Origin: Niallia circulans
GTDB taxonomy: Bacteria > Bacillota > Bacilli > Bacillales > Cytobacillaceae
NCBI RefSeq assembly: GCF_003726095.1
Contig: NZ_CP026031.1
Coordinates: forward strand, 124,001-188,000
Length of the DNA stretch: 64,000 nt
Reading direction: 5' to 3'
How positions within the stretch are numbered: the first letter of the stretch is position 1; each line of letters begins with the position of its first letter. Position numbers and translations under genes: made by a program. Positions 47,429-55,220 of this stretch are shown in pieces. The notes below the pieces were generated by a model, which was given only the letters and a program-made list of their open reading frames with translations, was not told the origin of the DNA and did no database searches.

Positions 47429-47626
47429 TCGACGAACCTCCATTTCAAAATAAAAGAGTGTACAAAGATATAGAAGATAGACTATCTATTATTACGATTT
47501 CAATGTTCTATATGTAAGATATTATAACAAAATTAGTTATTTATGTTCAAAGATTTCAGAAAAAATCTAATGGTTAACGAGGTACTCACTGTTAGGAAAC
47601 AAAGACAGTCAATTGAGTGCTCTCTT

Positions 47627-48352
47627 TTAAGAAGGAAACATTTTAATGAGCATTTTCGCAATATAAGGCTGCCAATATTTCCATGTATGATCCCCATTAA
47701 ATTCTTCATATGAATAATCAGCATTTGTTGTTTGCAAAACTTGAGATAACTCTCGATTAGGGGTCAGGAAATCCTCGGTTGTGTTGATGGTTGTTTTTAC
47801 AGATGTTTCACCTATACCGATAATATGATCTATTTCTAGTAAATGAAAAGAATCGAATTTATCAACTGCATCAAAAACACCTTCATTTACTAAGGGAGAT
47901 TGCAACATAATCTTTCCAAAAGTATGCGGATATTTTAAAGCGGTCATGAATGATACAGTTGCACCTAACGAGTCGCCAATGAGTCCACGTCCCATTCCCA
48001 TTTGGAAGGTGGGATATTGATCATCTAAATAGGGAACAAGTTCATGTGCTAAGAAGCGAATATATGCTTTATTCTGAGCGCCATCAGGATGATATTTCCT
48101 GCGACGATCTTGGACAGAGGAATAGGGGATTCCAACAATAATCGTATCCGCAATTTGATGATTGCCATGTAATTCATCAGCTACTCTGCCGATTCGGCCA
48201 AATTGGTAATAATCTTTCCCATCTTGTGCAATGAGTAAATGATATTTATAAAGAGGAGAAAATGCTGGTGGGAGATAGATTAATAAAGTCACTTCTTCTC
48301 CTAATTCTTTACTAAAGATAGTTTCCTCTTTTATTGTCCCTTTTGTTGTCAT
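47627..48352 (-). CDS. yjcH: esterase-family hydrolase YjcH
   Basis: A 241-residue alpha/beta hydrolase of the esterase-D-like family. The nucleophile elbow is GLIGDSLGATVS, preceded by LLIAQDGKDYYQFGRIGR; the catalytic His is likely the one in NGDHTWKYW, near the end. It has no signal peptide. AAGGAAGG precedes the ATG at 48352. It is the last conserved gene of the yjcF-G-H group before nrdDG and is divergent from it. Substrate unknown. Confidence 0.88.
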   Translation of the reverse strand: MTTKGTIKEETIFSKELGEEVTLLIYLPPAFSPLYKYHLLIAQDGKDYYQFGRIGRVADELHGNHQIADTIIVGIPYSSVQDRRRKYHPDGAQNKAYIRFLAHELVPYLDDQYPTFQMGMGRGLIGDSLGATVSFMTALKYPHTFGKIMLQSPLVNEGVFDAVDKFDSFHLLEIDHIIGIGETSVKTTINTTEDFLTPNRELSQVLQTTNADYSYEEFNGDHTWKYWQPYIAKMLIKMFPS

Positions 48353-48456
48353 AGTTATCCTTCCTTTATTACAGCTGATTTTACAATTAGTTTATCAATA
48401 AAAGCACATTATGAATAGTATAAAGCTAAAACGATAGGAATTTTCCTATGTTGGGA

Positions 48457-48472
48457 TTTCTATATATTGTGT
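48457..48472. promoter_or_regulatory. NrdR box 1 upstream of nrdDG
   Basis: The core CTATATATTGTGT fits positions 4-16 of the NrdR consensus acaCwATATaTwGtgt completely; only the first three bases differ. Its start is exactly 32 bases before that of box 2, which is the in-phase arrangement typical for NrdR. Confidence 0.85.
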
Positions 48473-48488
48473 ACTTTTTGTGAAATTA

Positions 48489-48504
48489 ACACAATATATA
48501 GTGA
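48489..48504. promoter_or_regulatory. NrdR box 2 upstream of nrdDG
   Basis: ACACAATATATAGTGA matches the NrdR consensus at all but the last base. A TATAAT at 48523-48528 is a possible -10 box, 19 bases downstream. The sequence between both boxes, TTGTGAAATTAACACAA (48478-48494), also looks like a degenerate Fnr or Rex site. Confidence 0.88.
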
Positions 48505-48561
48505 AATGATGATTTGTTCAATTATAATGGATAAGGATTCATTTAGAATGGAGTGAGTTAA

Positions 48562-50406
48562 ATGAGTAATGAGGTTCAACTATTAAATCAATTTGCAGAA
48601 ATAATGAACAGCAATAATCAGGACTTTATTCAAGAAAATGCAAATGTAGACGGAATGTCACCGATGAGTCATATGATGCAATTTGCTGCAACAGCTTCTA
48701 AATACTATACAATGGAACATTTATTATCAGAAAAGGTAAAACAATCACATCAAGAAGGATATATCCATATTCACGATCTAGACTTTTATTCTTCTGGTAC
48801 TACAACATGCTGTCAAATCCCATTGGCCCAAATCTTAAAGGATGGCTTTAACACTGGTCATGGATATATGAGAGAACCAAAATCAATTATGAGTGCAATG
48901 GCTCTTACTTCTATTATTTTGCAAGCTAATCAAAATCAGCAGCATGGTGGACAATCCATCCCAATGTTAGACTATGATCTTGCGCCATATATACAAAAAA
49001 CATATAGAAAGAATAAAAAACGGTTAAAGGAGGTAATTCAAGAAAAGGCGGAACTAGAGAAAAAGGCCTGGGAATGGACAGAAAGAGAAACCTATCAAGC
49101 ATGTGAGGCATTTATACATAATTGCAACAGTATGCACTCCCGCGGCGGTGGTCAGACGCCATTTGTTTCCGTAAATTTAGGAACGGATCAATCAGTAGAA
49201 GGAAGAATGCTGACAAAGAATTTATTATTGGCAACACAAGCAGGACTTGGGGCAGGAGAAACGCCAATTTTTCCAATTATCGTTTTTAAAGTAAAAGACG
49301 GAATTAATTATCAAAAGAATGATCCTAATTATGATTTATTCCGCTTAGCGATAGAGACGACAAGTAAACGATTATTTCCCAATTTTGTTTTTATAGATGC
49401 CCCATTTAATTTAGCCTATTATAACGGCACTCCTCAATCGGAAGTCGCCACAATGGGGTGTCGGACTAGAGTGATGGGGAATATCCACGGAAGTGAACAA
49501 ACAATAGGAAGAGGGAATTTATCCTTCACAAGTATTAATCTTCCTTTATTGGCTTTAGAGTCAACGACGATAGAATCATTTTTTCATAAACTGGATGAAA
49601 CGATCGACTTAGTTGTTGATCAACTCCTTGAAAGGTTTCATTATCAAGGAAAGAAAAAAGTAGCGAATTTCAAGTTTTTATACGGACAAGGTGTTTGGCA
49701 GGGCGGAGAAGAATTGAATGTGGATGATCAACTAGAAGAACTTCTGAAACAAGGTACACTATCAATTGGCTTTGTTGGTTTAGCGGAATGCCTGGTATCC
49801 TTGCTTGGTGTCCACCATGGACAAAGTGAAAAGGCCTATGAAATTGGTTTACAGATTGTTCAATTTATGCGCCAAAAGGCAGACGAAGCCTTGGAAAAAT
49901 ATCAGCTTAACTTCTCTCTTCTTGCTACTCCAGCAGAATCATTCGCTGGAAAAGCATTAAGAGCTGCTCGAAAGAAATTTGGGATTATAAAAGGGGTGAC
50001 AGATAGAGAATACTTTACGAATAGTTTTCATATTCCCGTTTATTTTCCCATTTCTATTCATGAAAAAATTCAGCGCGAAGCACCGTTTCATGCGTTAACA
50101 AATGCGGGACATATTACGTATGTAGAATTGGACGGAGATGCCAGTAAGAATGTAGAAGCCATAGAAATAATCGTACGGACGATGAAAGAGGCAGGGATTG
50201 GATACGGAAGCATTAATCATCCCGTGGATCGTTGCATGACTTGTGGACATAAAGGAATAATCGATAATGAATGCCCAAATTGTGGGGAGAAAGATGAGAA
50301 CCAGATTGAAAGGATTCGGAGAATAACCGGTTATCTTGTTGGATCACTTAATCGGTGGAATAATGCAAAACGTGCTGAAGAACGGGAAAGGGTCAAACAT
50401 CGATGA
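48562..50406 (+). CDS. nrdD: anaerobic (class III) ribonucleoside-triphosphate reductase
   Basis: Oxygen-sensitive glycyl-radical enzyme that makes dNTPs during anaerobic growth. The 614-residue protein has HIHDLDFYSSGTTTCCQIPL, the NCNSMHSRGGGQTPFVSVNL active-site region and MGCRTRV, a zinc site of four Cys (CMTCGHKGIIDNECPNCGEK) and the C-terminal radical-glycine motif RITGYLVGS. GGAG precedes the ATG. It overlaps nrdG by four bases (ATGA). Two NrdR boxes control it. B. subtilis lacks nrdDG, so its presence marks a facultative anaerobe. Confidence 0.95.
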   Translation: MSNEVQLLNQFAEIMNSNNQDFIQENANVDGMSPMSHMMQFAATASKYYTMEHLLSEKVKQSHQEGYIHIHDLDFYSSGTTTCCQIPLAQILKDGFNTGHGYMREPKSIMSAMALTSIILQANQNQQHGGQSIPMLDYDLAPYIQKTYRKNKKRLKEVIQEKAELEKKAWEWTERETYQACEAFIHNCNSMHSRGGGQTPFVSVNLGTDQSVEGRMLTKNLLLATQAGLGAGETPIFPIIVFKVKDGINYQKNDPNYDLFRLAIETTSKRLFPNFVFIDAPFNLAYYNGTPQSEVATMGCRTRVMGNIHGSEQTIGRGNLSFTSINLPLLALESTTIESFFHKLDETIDLVVDQLLERFHYQGKKKVANFKFLYGQGVWQGGEELNVDDQLEELLKQGTLSIGFVGLAECLVSLLGVHHGQSEKAYEIGLQIVQFMRQKADEALEKYQLNFSLLATPAESFAGKALRAARKKFGIIKGVTDREYFTNSFHIPVYFPISIHEKIQREAPFHALTNAGHITYVELDGDASKNVEAIEIIVRTMKEAGIGYGSINHPVDRCMTCGHKGIIDNECPNCGEKDENQIERIRRITGYLVGSLNRWNNAKRAEERERVKHR

Positions 50407-50933
50407 GAGTGTTATCGATTGTGGAAGATAGCATTGTAGATGGTCCAGGATTGCGAACTACTATCTTTTTTGCAGGGTGTACGCATTATTGTAGAGGATG
50501 CCATAATCCAGAAAGTTGGAAAATAAATGGCGGAACAGAAATGTCAATAGACGAAATAATGAGGAAAGTAAAGCAAAACCCTTTAAACGATATTACCTTT
50601 AGTGGCGGCGAGCCAATGCTACAAATAACTGAGCTTAAACAATTAGCTAAGGAATGTAAACAATTAAATAAAAATATTTGGTGTTATACTGGATATCTTT
50701 GGGAAGAATTGAGAGCAACCCAATCTGATGAATTTGCTGAACTAAGTATGTATGTAGATGTTTTAGTAGATGGTCGATTTGTGCTAGAACAAAAAGATTT
50801 AAGTTTATTATTTAAAGGAAGTAGCAATCAACGAATTATTGACTGTCAAAAAAGTCTAAAAGAGGATAAAGTTTGTTTATTTAATGAATGTAAGAGAGAG
50901 GAAAGAGACCGGGAGATAAGTATTTTAAACTAA
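50403..50933 (+). CDS. nrdG: anaerobic ribonucleotide reductase activating protein
   Basis: Radical-SAM enzyme that installs the glycyl radical in NrdD. The 176-residue protein has the iron-sulfur cluster motif Cys26-x3-Cys30-x2-Cys33 (FFAGCTHYCRGCHNPE) and DITFSGGEPMLQ for SAM binding. It overlaps the nrdD stop by ATGA and is clearly translated with it. A 17-20-bp perfect terminator follows. Confidence 0.95.
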   Translation: MRVLSIVEDSIVDGPGLRTTIFFAGCTHYCRGCHNPESWKINGGTEMSIDEIMRKVKQNPLNDITFSGGEPMLQITELKQLAKECKQLNKNIWCYTGYLWEELRATQSDEFAELSMYVDVLVDGRFVLEQKDLSLLFKGSSNQRIIDCQKSLKEDKVCLFNECKREERDREISILN

Positions 50934-50938
50934 ATATA

Positions 50939-50998
50939 AAACCGAACAATTATACGTAAATGGTAATGGGAAATCGTATAATTGTTCGGTTTTTTTTA
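50939..50998. terminator. very strong terminator after nrdDG
   Basis: AAACCGAACAATTATACG (50939-50956) is the perfect complement of CGTATAATTGTTCGGTTT (50975-50992), followed by T run. A T-rich tail is also present on the minus strand for the doxX gene. Confidence 0.92.
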
Positions 50999-51035
50999 CA
51001 GACCATCCGCTTAATTATTTCCTAACAACTTTCTA

Positions 51036-51566
51036 TTATGTTAAACGAGGTTTTTTTGTAAATTCTGCATTATGATCTTCTTTTTTAAAGAATGTTTTTC
51101 TGATATAGGGTAATACCCATCGATCTAATCCGAAGTACCCAGCATTTGCTCCAGCAAACATAATAATCATGCCCATTAAGATATCAGTTGGGTTATGAGA
51201 GATGGTGCCTGCAAGTAAGAAACAGAAATTCATAATGACACCAAAGAATGCTGCTGCTGTAGTTAAACAACCTAAAATTAACCCAAGACCAACTAATACC
51301 TCTCCAATTGGGACGAGCACATTAAATAGTCCAACATTTGGTAAAGCAAATCCTTCGACAAAACTTGTATACCATCCATAAACCGCGGTTCCGTCTGGTC
51401 CTGTAACTGGATTAGTAACGGCATTTGTTAAAAAACCAGAAGCATCAAATCCTCCACCAGTTAATTTACCAAATCCGGAAGTAAACCAAGAATAACCTAG
51501 CACCAAACGTATAATGGTTAAAAGTCCAGCTGCGACTTTATTTTCTCTAAAAAAGCTCATAAACAT
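51036..51566 (-). CDS. DoxX-family membrane protein
   Basis: A 176-residue protein with four membrane segments: LLTIIRLVLGYSWFTSGFGK, VLVPIGEVLVGLGLILGCLT, AAAFFGVIMNFCFLLAGTIS and ILMGMIIMFAGANAGYFGLD. This is the DoxX/YfiD-type fold, found in redox-stress and respiratory settings. A short extracytoplasmic loop with NPVTGPDGTAVYGWYTSFVEG is typical for the long DoxX form. GAAGGG suits the ATG at 51566 best. An Fnr/Rex-like palindrome lies 73 bases upstream, which suggests control by oxygen or NADH. Function not known in detail. Confidence 0.88.
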   Translation of the reverse strand: MFMSFFRENKVAAGLLTIIRLVLGYSWFTSGFGKLTGGGFDASGFLTNAVTNPVTGPDGTAVYGWYTSFVEGFALPNVGLFNVLVPIGEVLVGLGLILGCLTTAAAFFGVIMNFCFLLAGTISHNPTDILMGMIIMFAGANAGYFGLDRWVLPYIRKTFFKKEDHNAEFTKKPRLT

Positions 51567-51638
51567 AAGAATCATCCCTTCTTTTTTGTTTCTATTATTT
51601 ACAAGTTAAATATATCAAATACTCCTAAGAAAAAAACA

Positions 51639-51662
51639 ATATTGTGATTTAATTCACAATAT
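51639..51662. promoter_or_regulatory. Fnr/Rex-type palindrome upstream of doxX
   Basis: ATATTGTGA (51639-51647) and TCACAATAT (51654-51662) are perfect 9-bp arms around TTTAAT. The core TGTGA-N6-TCACA fits Bacillus Fnr exactly, and TTGTGA..TTCACAA differs from the Rex consensus at one position. A further half site GAATTGTGAA occurs at 51681-51690. Confidence 0.8.
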
Positions 51663-51833
51663 CTACAAAAGAATATGACAGAATTGTGAACATAATTAAA
51701 TGGAAAGTAATTTATATTGCATTTAATTTGGGGATCATCATTTCAGCACGGTTCTTCTTTTTCGTGTTAGAATAATGGATAAATAAAAAACATCGTATTT
51801 ATAAGGGGAATTTATTATAAAGGAGAGGCTTTC

Positions 51834-52361
51834 ATGACAACGGTAACCATCATAGCTGGTGGACATAAAATAGACTCACGATTAACAGGTATTTTACAAT
51901 TTGCGGTAGATTATTTAGGAAAGAAGAATGTGGCTGTTCATATCATTCAAGTGCATCAATTACCAAGTGCTGCCTTAATTACAGCAGACTTTATGAACAA
52001 GGATATAATAGCGGCAAGACAAAAAGTAGAACAAAGTAATGGTGTCATTGTATTATCACCTGTATTTCAGGCATCTTATTCCGGAATTATCAAGACGTTT
52101 CTTGATTTATTACCACAAAAGAGTCTACGAAATAAGGCAATACTTCCACTGATGCTAGGAGGAAGTATTGCCCATTTATTAGTAATGGATTATGCTTTAA
52201 AGCCTGTTTTAGCGAACCTAGGTGCGACAAATTTATTAACAGGGGCATATGTAACAGATAATCAAATTGCAAAGAAAGACAATCAAAACTATGTATTAGA
52301 TATCGATTCAGAAACAAGGATTACGAATCAATTAGAACAGTTACTGGAGGGAATTCAATAA
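51834..52361 (+). CDS. NADPH-dependent FMN reductase (SsuE-like)
   Basis: A 175-residue flavodoxin-fold protein: TIIAGGHKIDSRLTGILQFA phosphate loop, NGVIVLSPVFQASYSGIIKT with the family SPxYxxSxSGxLK pattern, and AILPLMLGGSIAHLLVMDYA. SsuE-type enzymes supply reduced FMN to sulfonate monooxygenases; no ssu genes are in this window, so the partner is unknown. GGAGAGG precedes the ATG. It is divergent from doxX and could share the redox operator. Confidence 0.88.
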   Translation: MTTVTIIAGGHKIDSRLTGILQFAVDYLGKKNVAVHIIQVHQLPSAALITADFMNKDIIAARQKVEQSNGVIVLSPVFQASYSGIIKTFLDLLPQKSLRNKAILPLMLGGSIAHLLVMDYALKPVLANLGATNLLTGAYVTDNQIAKKDNQNYVLDIDSETRITNQLEQLLEGIQ

Positions 52362-52367
52362 TTGTGG

Positions 52368-52395
52368 AAAAGTGATGGCAGACCATCACTTTTTC
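52368..52395 (+). terminator. terminator of the FMN reductase gene
   Basis: AAAAGTGATGG (52368-52378) pairs with CCATCACTTTT (52383-52393) around a four-base loop, then T run. Confidence 0.9.
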
Positions 52396-52486
52396 TATAT
52401 TTTCCTAGAATGTGGAGAGTGGACATGGTATGATAAGAATAGAAAGAGTATTTTAAAAGATGCAGGTAATAATAATCTATAATCAT

Positions 52487-52558
52487 GACTTGTTAGCTCA
52501 GTGGGAGAGCACTTGCTTGACAGGCAAGGGGTCACTGGTTCGAACCCAGTACAGGTCA
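52487..52558 (+). tRNA. tRNA-Val (anticodon GAC)
   Basis: A 72-base cloverleaf: acceptor GACTTGT with ACAGGTC (one G-U pair), T8-A9, D-stem GCTC/GAGC, anticodon stem CTTGC/GCAAG with loop TTGACAG (anticodon GAC), variable loop GGGTC, T-arm ACTGG-TTCGAAC-CCAGT and discriminator A. CCA is not encoded. It is a solitary tRNA with its own terminator. Confidence 0.95.
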
Positions 52559-52574
52559 TTATAAAGGAACGTAG

Positions 52575-52604
52575 AAAAAAGCTTCTCATTAGAGAAGCTT
52601 TCAG
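52575..52604 (+). terminator. hairpin after tRNA-Val
   Basis: AAGCTTCTC (52579-52587) pairs with GAGAAGCTT (52592-52600). The T run is interrupted after three T. The same hairpin with a complete T run recurs at 52859-52880. Confidence 0.75.
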
Positions 52605-52651
52605 CTTGTTGATAAAAGGAATTTAGGAAATGCAAATGGAATTATTATGCA

Positions 52652-52777
52652 TTGATTGGAGTGGAAGGGGTGAGACTCCTGTGGGATCTGCGAGACAGTC
52701 TGAGACCCTGCAGGCCTTTAGGGCGAAGCGGCTCAGCGCGAGCCCCACGGAAAGCGAACCCCTGCAACGGAAATCAA
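52652..52777. repeat. dispersed intergenic repeat element of Bacillaceae type
   Basis: This 126-bp GC-rich element starts TTGATTGGAGTGGAAGGGG, contains GAGACTCCTGTGGGATCTGC and GGGCGAAGCGGCTCAGCGCG, and ends CGGAAATCAA, so the ends are inverted (TTGATT ... AATCAA). I recognise the GGAGTGGAAGG...GAGACTCCTG...GGAAAGCGA pattern as a common intergenic repeat in Bacillus and relatives. No coding capacity. Confidence 0.8.
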
Positions 52778-52810
52778 CTCTTATTTAAAAAATGTATATG
52801 TATAAACTAA

Positions 52811-52880
52811 GACAAACTCCTAATTACTGAATTAGGAGTTTGTCGACAGTCTGAAAGCTTCTCAGTAGAGAAGCTTTTTT
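52811..52880. repeat. two further hairpins: 15-bp perfect stem and second copy of the tRNA terminator
   Basis: GACAAACTCCTAATT (52811-52825) pairs perfectly with AATTAGGAGTTTGTC (52830-52844). Then AAGCTTCTC (52855-52863 region) pairs with GAGAAGCTT, followed by seven T; this second stem is the same as at 52579-52600 apart from one loop base. Confidence 0.75.
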
Positions 52881-52996
52881 TCTTTGTAAACGTACTTCAA
52901 AATTTTATTAATTTGAATAGTCCTGCTAACCAAATACATAATAAACAGCATTTTTCGAGAAGAAAGCGAGTAAGCACTTGGTAGATGCGGAAAATA

Positions 52997-53218
52997 TCAA
53001 TACCATGGTCCTCTATTTAACGGTACATTTGGACCTAAGTAAGGGTAATAAGCTTGAGTTCCTTGTGGCCTTGGAGCGATATAATACATTTGTCCACCAA
53101 TCAAGTAGTAATAAGAGTTATCCTTTCCAAGAAGTTGTTGGTTCCATGCTCCATATGTCGGCTGGGGGAAGTTTTGATAAATTACGCCATCTAGCCCAGT
53201 GATAATAGTTGGCTGCAT
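52997..53218 (-). CDS. Tyr/Pro/Gln-rich small protein, probable spore-related
   Basis: A 73-residue protein rich in Tyr, Pro, Gly, Gln and Asn (e.g. DNSYYYLIGGQMYYIAPRPQ, TQAYYPYLGPNVPLNRGPWY). AAAGGAGG lies seven bases before the ATG at 53218, a strong argument that it is translated; the overlapping plus-strand frame has no such site. Composition resembles small spore-coat proteins, which is only a suggestion. It is flanked by a bidirectional hairpin on the upstream side (53298-53320). Confidence 0.7.
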   Translation of the reverse strand: MQPTIITGLDGVIYQNFPQPTYGAWNQQLLGKDNSYYYLIGGQMYYIAPRPQGTQAYYPYLGPNVPLNRGPWY

Positions 53219-53290
53219 ATGTTTGCCTCCTTTATATTTGATTTATCTTATGTGAAGTTTGATAAATAGATGGTTGTTTCATAGTTATAA

Positions 53291-53325
53291 AGAAAAAAAG
53301 CACCAGCAATTGCGGTGCTTAAAAA
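53291..53325 (-). terminator. terminator of the deacetylase gene
   Basis: AAGCACC (53298-53304) pairs with GGTGCTT (53314-53320). A runs on both sides make the T run on the minus strand. Confidence 0.8.
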
Positions 53326-53358
53326 GATTTATTATGATACAAAAAATCTATTACATTT

Positions 53359-54777
53359 TTAATTACTATTTCTCTCCTCCTGTACTGCCCTTAATTGAGA
53401 AATAGTCACAAGTTGATATCCTTCTTTTGTTAATTTTTCAATAATTTCCACTGCTGCATCAGCGCTTTTTTCATATATATCATGCATTAGGATAATGCTT
53501 TCATCACTCGCTGCTTTCATAACTTTATCAACAATTTTCTTTTTCGATGGATGTTTCCAATCTTCTGGATCAATGTTCCAAAGCACAATCTCTTTATCTA
53601 GTTCTTTTTTTAGTTCAAGCTGGATAGCTCCATAAGGCGGACGAATGAGAGTTGGTTCCACTCCTGTTACCTTTTTGATTAAATTATCCGTATCTTGAAA
53701 TTCCTTTAAGGCTTTCTTGGTATTCATTTTAGTGAGAAGGGGATGATTCCATGAATGATTCCCTATTTCATGCCCGTTCTCAATAGCTTGCCGAAGGACG
53801 TTTGGATAATATTGAACACGCTCACCAAGAACAAAAAACGTAGCATGGCCATTATATTTCTTTAATGCTTTGAGAATTTTTTTTGTTGGTTTATTACTTG
53901 GACCGTCATCGAATGTTAATGCAATAACTTTTTTGGATGGATCAATTTTTGCTACTTCAGGTAATTCGGTGACCAATTTTTTCGGTTTTGCTTCTGCAAG
54001 TAAATTTTTATTTTTCTCTTCCTCTTGATAGATTGCTAGTAATTTATCTTGTAAAATCTCTTTTTTGATGGCAAGTTCTTGAACACCTAGTTTTTCCGCC
54101 GCAATTTGGTTAGGAGGAAAATAAAAAAGAATAGAATCATTTAGAACCGCAAAGTTTTGAAAGTTACCTTCATGTGGTGCAGTTCCTTGTTTTACTAACG
54201 CTTTGTCTGTTGCCAGGTCTTTATCCTTTATTAATTCTCCATAACTGATTTTTGAAAGGAGAGATAAATAATTGCTTTTTTCTTGGAAAATGTCTTTTAA
54301 TGAAAGCTGTTTATGTGTCTGTAAATCAAATGTTAAACTTTCTGTTGTCAAATTCCCTTTAGGTCCTGCAGTATATTCAAACGTCTCAAAAAGAATCGAG
54401 ATTGTTTGCTTGCTGTAATGCGTAATCGTGTAGGAAATATGTAAGGAAGTTTCCTGCGTGTCTGGAACATTTGCTTTTTGAATATGTTTGTCATATTCGG
54501 TAATTTTGTTTGTAATATATTTTTTCAGGGCAGCAGTAATTTCTTCATCTGGAAGGATTGGATAGCTGGTCCAGTAGCCTCCATGCTTTTCATCTTTAGT
54601 ATATGAGTTTATTTCAATTGTCTTATAATTTTGATCATATTGTATTTTGACCTCTGGCTGTTTTTCTGAGGGTTCAGCAGCCTGCTTTTTTTCACTATCG
54701 AAAAACTTGAAAATAAATACTAAAAGAGTGAGGCAAATAAAAAGTATAAAAATATTTCTCCATTTTAAGCGTTTCAT
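53359..54777 (-). CDS. membrane-anchored polysaccharide deacetylase (PgdA-like)
   Basis: A 472-residue protein: an N-terminal membrane anchor (NIFILFICLTLLVFIFKFF), an external DUF3298-like region (about 45-270) and a NodB deacetylase domain (about 280-465). The metal and catalytic motifs are complete: ALTFDDGPSNKPT, HSWNHPLLT, RPPYGAIQ and IILMHDIY. The build matches peptidoglycan N-acetylglucosamine deacetylases such as pneumococcal PgdA, which protect against lysozyme. AAGGAG precedes the ATG. It is a single-gene unit. Confidence 0.9.
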   Translation of the reverse strand: MKRLKWRNIFILFICLTLLVFIFKFFDSEKKQAAEPSEKQPEVKIQYDQNYKTIEINSYTKDEKHGGYWTSYPILPDEEITAALKKYITNKITEYDKHIQKANVPDTQETSLHISYTITHYSKQTISILFETFEYTAGPKGNLTTESLTFDLQTHKQLSLKDIFQEKSNYLSLLSKISYGELIKDKDLATDKALVKQGTAPHEGNFQNFAVLNDSILFYFPPNQIAAEKLGVQELAIKKEILQDKLLAIYQEEEKNKNLLAEAKPKKLVTELPEVAKIDPSKKVIALTFDDGPSNKPTKKILKALKKYNGHATFFVLGERVQYYPNVLRQAIENGHEIGNHSWNHPLLTKMNTKKALKEFQDTDNLIKKVTGVEPTLIRPPYGAIQLELKKELDKEIVLWNIDPEDWKHPSKKKIVDKVMKAASDESIILMHDIYEKSADAAVEIIEKLTKEGYQLVTISQLRAVQEERNSN

Positions 54778-54940
54778 GTTGTTAACTCCTTACTTGAAAT
54801 AAAAGGTAATGCTTCATCATTTATATAGACGTAATAGAAGGGGAAATAGTTTTACATTTAGTTAAATTTTTCAAAAAAAGATGGATACAATTATAATTTT
54901 GTCGCCAAATAGATTGCAGAACTAGAATTTCCTTTTCATG

Positions 54941-55016
54941 CGATTCTTGAGGAGGAGGAGGAGACTCCCTGTGGAATCAGCGTTAGTCCTACAGAAAGCA
55001 CCCTCTGATTCAAGGA
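54941..55016. repeat. degenerate copy of the dispersed repeat element
   Basis: The words GAGGAGACTCCCTGTGGAAT and TCCTACAGAAAGCACCCTC follow the same order as GAGACTCCTGTGGGAT ... CCACGGAAAGCGAACCCC in the element at 52652, and CTTGAGGAGG ... CCTCTGATTCAAG makes inverted ends. The centre is deleted. Confidence 0.55.
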
Positions 55017-55139
55017 GGTTAATACATATACTTTACTCAAATTTATATTTCTAAAAAATGGGGTTTTATCTTAAGTCTGTATGATTAAACTATATTTTTT
55101 CTTTAATATAATGAATAAAAAATTTTCTTTGTTTGTAAC

Positions 55140-55168
55140 TTGATAAAAGAAATATTTTTTCGTATAAT
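55140..55168 (+). promoter_or_regulatory. sigma-A promoter of gntP with internal RpiR-type operator
   Basis: TTGATA (55140-55145), a 17-base spacer and TATAAT (55163-55168) form a textbook promoter. The spacer contains AAAGAAATATTTTTTC (55146-55161), identical over 16 bases to a site before gnd, so a repressor bound here would block the promoter. Confidence 0.85.
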
Positions 55169-55180
55169 AATTCTATTAAA

Positions 55181-55194
55181 TGAAAACACTTTCA
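55181..55194. promoter_or_regulatory. cre site of gntP
   Basis: TGAAAACACTTTCA fits the catabolite-response element TGWAANCGNTNWCA with one mismatch. It begins 13 bases after the -10 box, near the transcription start, where CcpA would repress. Confidence 0.75.
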
Positions 55195-55220
55195 AACGTA
55201 AAAGAAAAGGTGGTAATAAT

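Noticed and set aside
48478..48494. independent Fnr operator before nrdD
   Set aside because: The half-site spacing is one base short and one position mismatches; it overlaps a NrdR box, so it was only mentioned with the NrdR finding.
52652..52777. insertion sequence or transposon end
   Set aside because: No transposase frame; the element is only 126 bp and fits a dispersed non-coding intergenic repeat.
52978..53202. 74-residue plus-strand frame opposite the Tyr-rich small gene
   Set aside because: No ribosome site; the minus-strand frame has AAAGGAGG at the proper distance and a coat-like composition.
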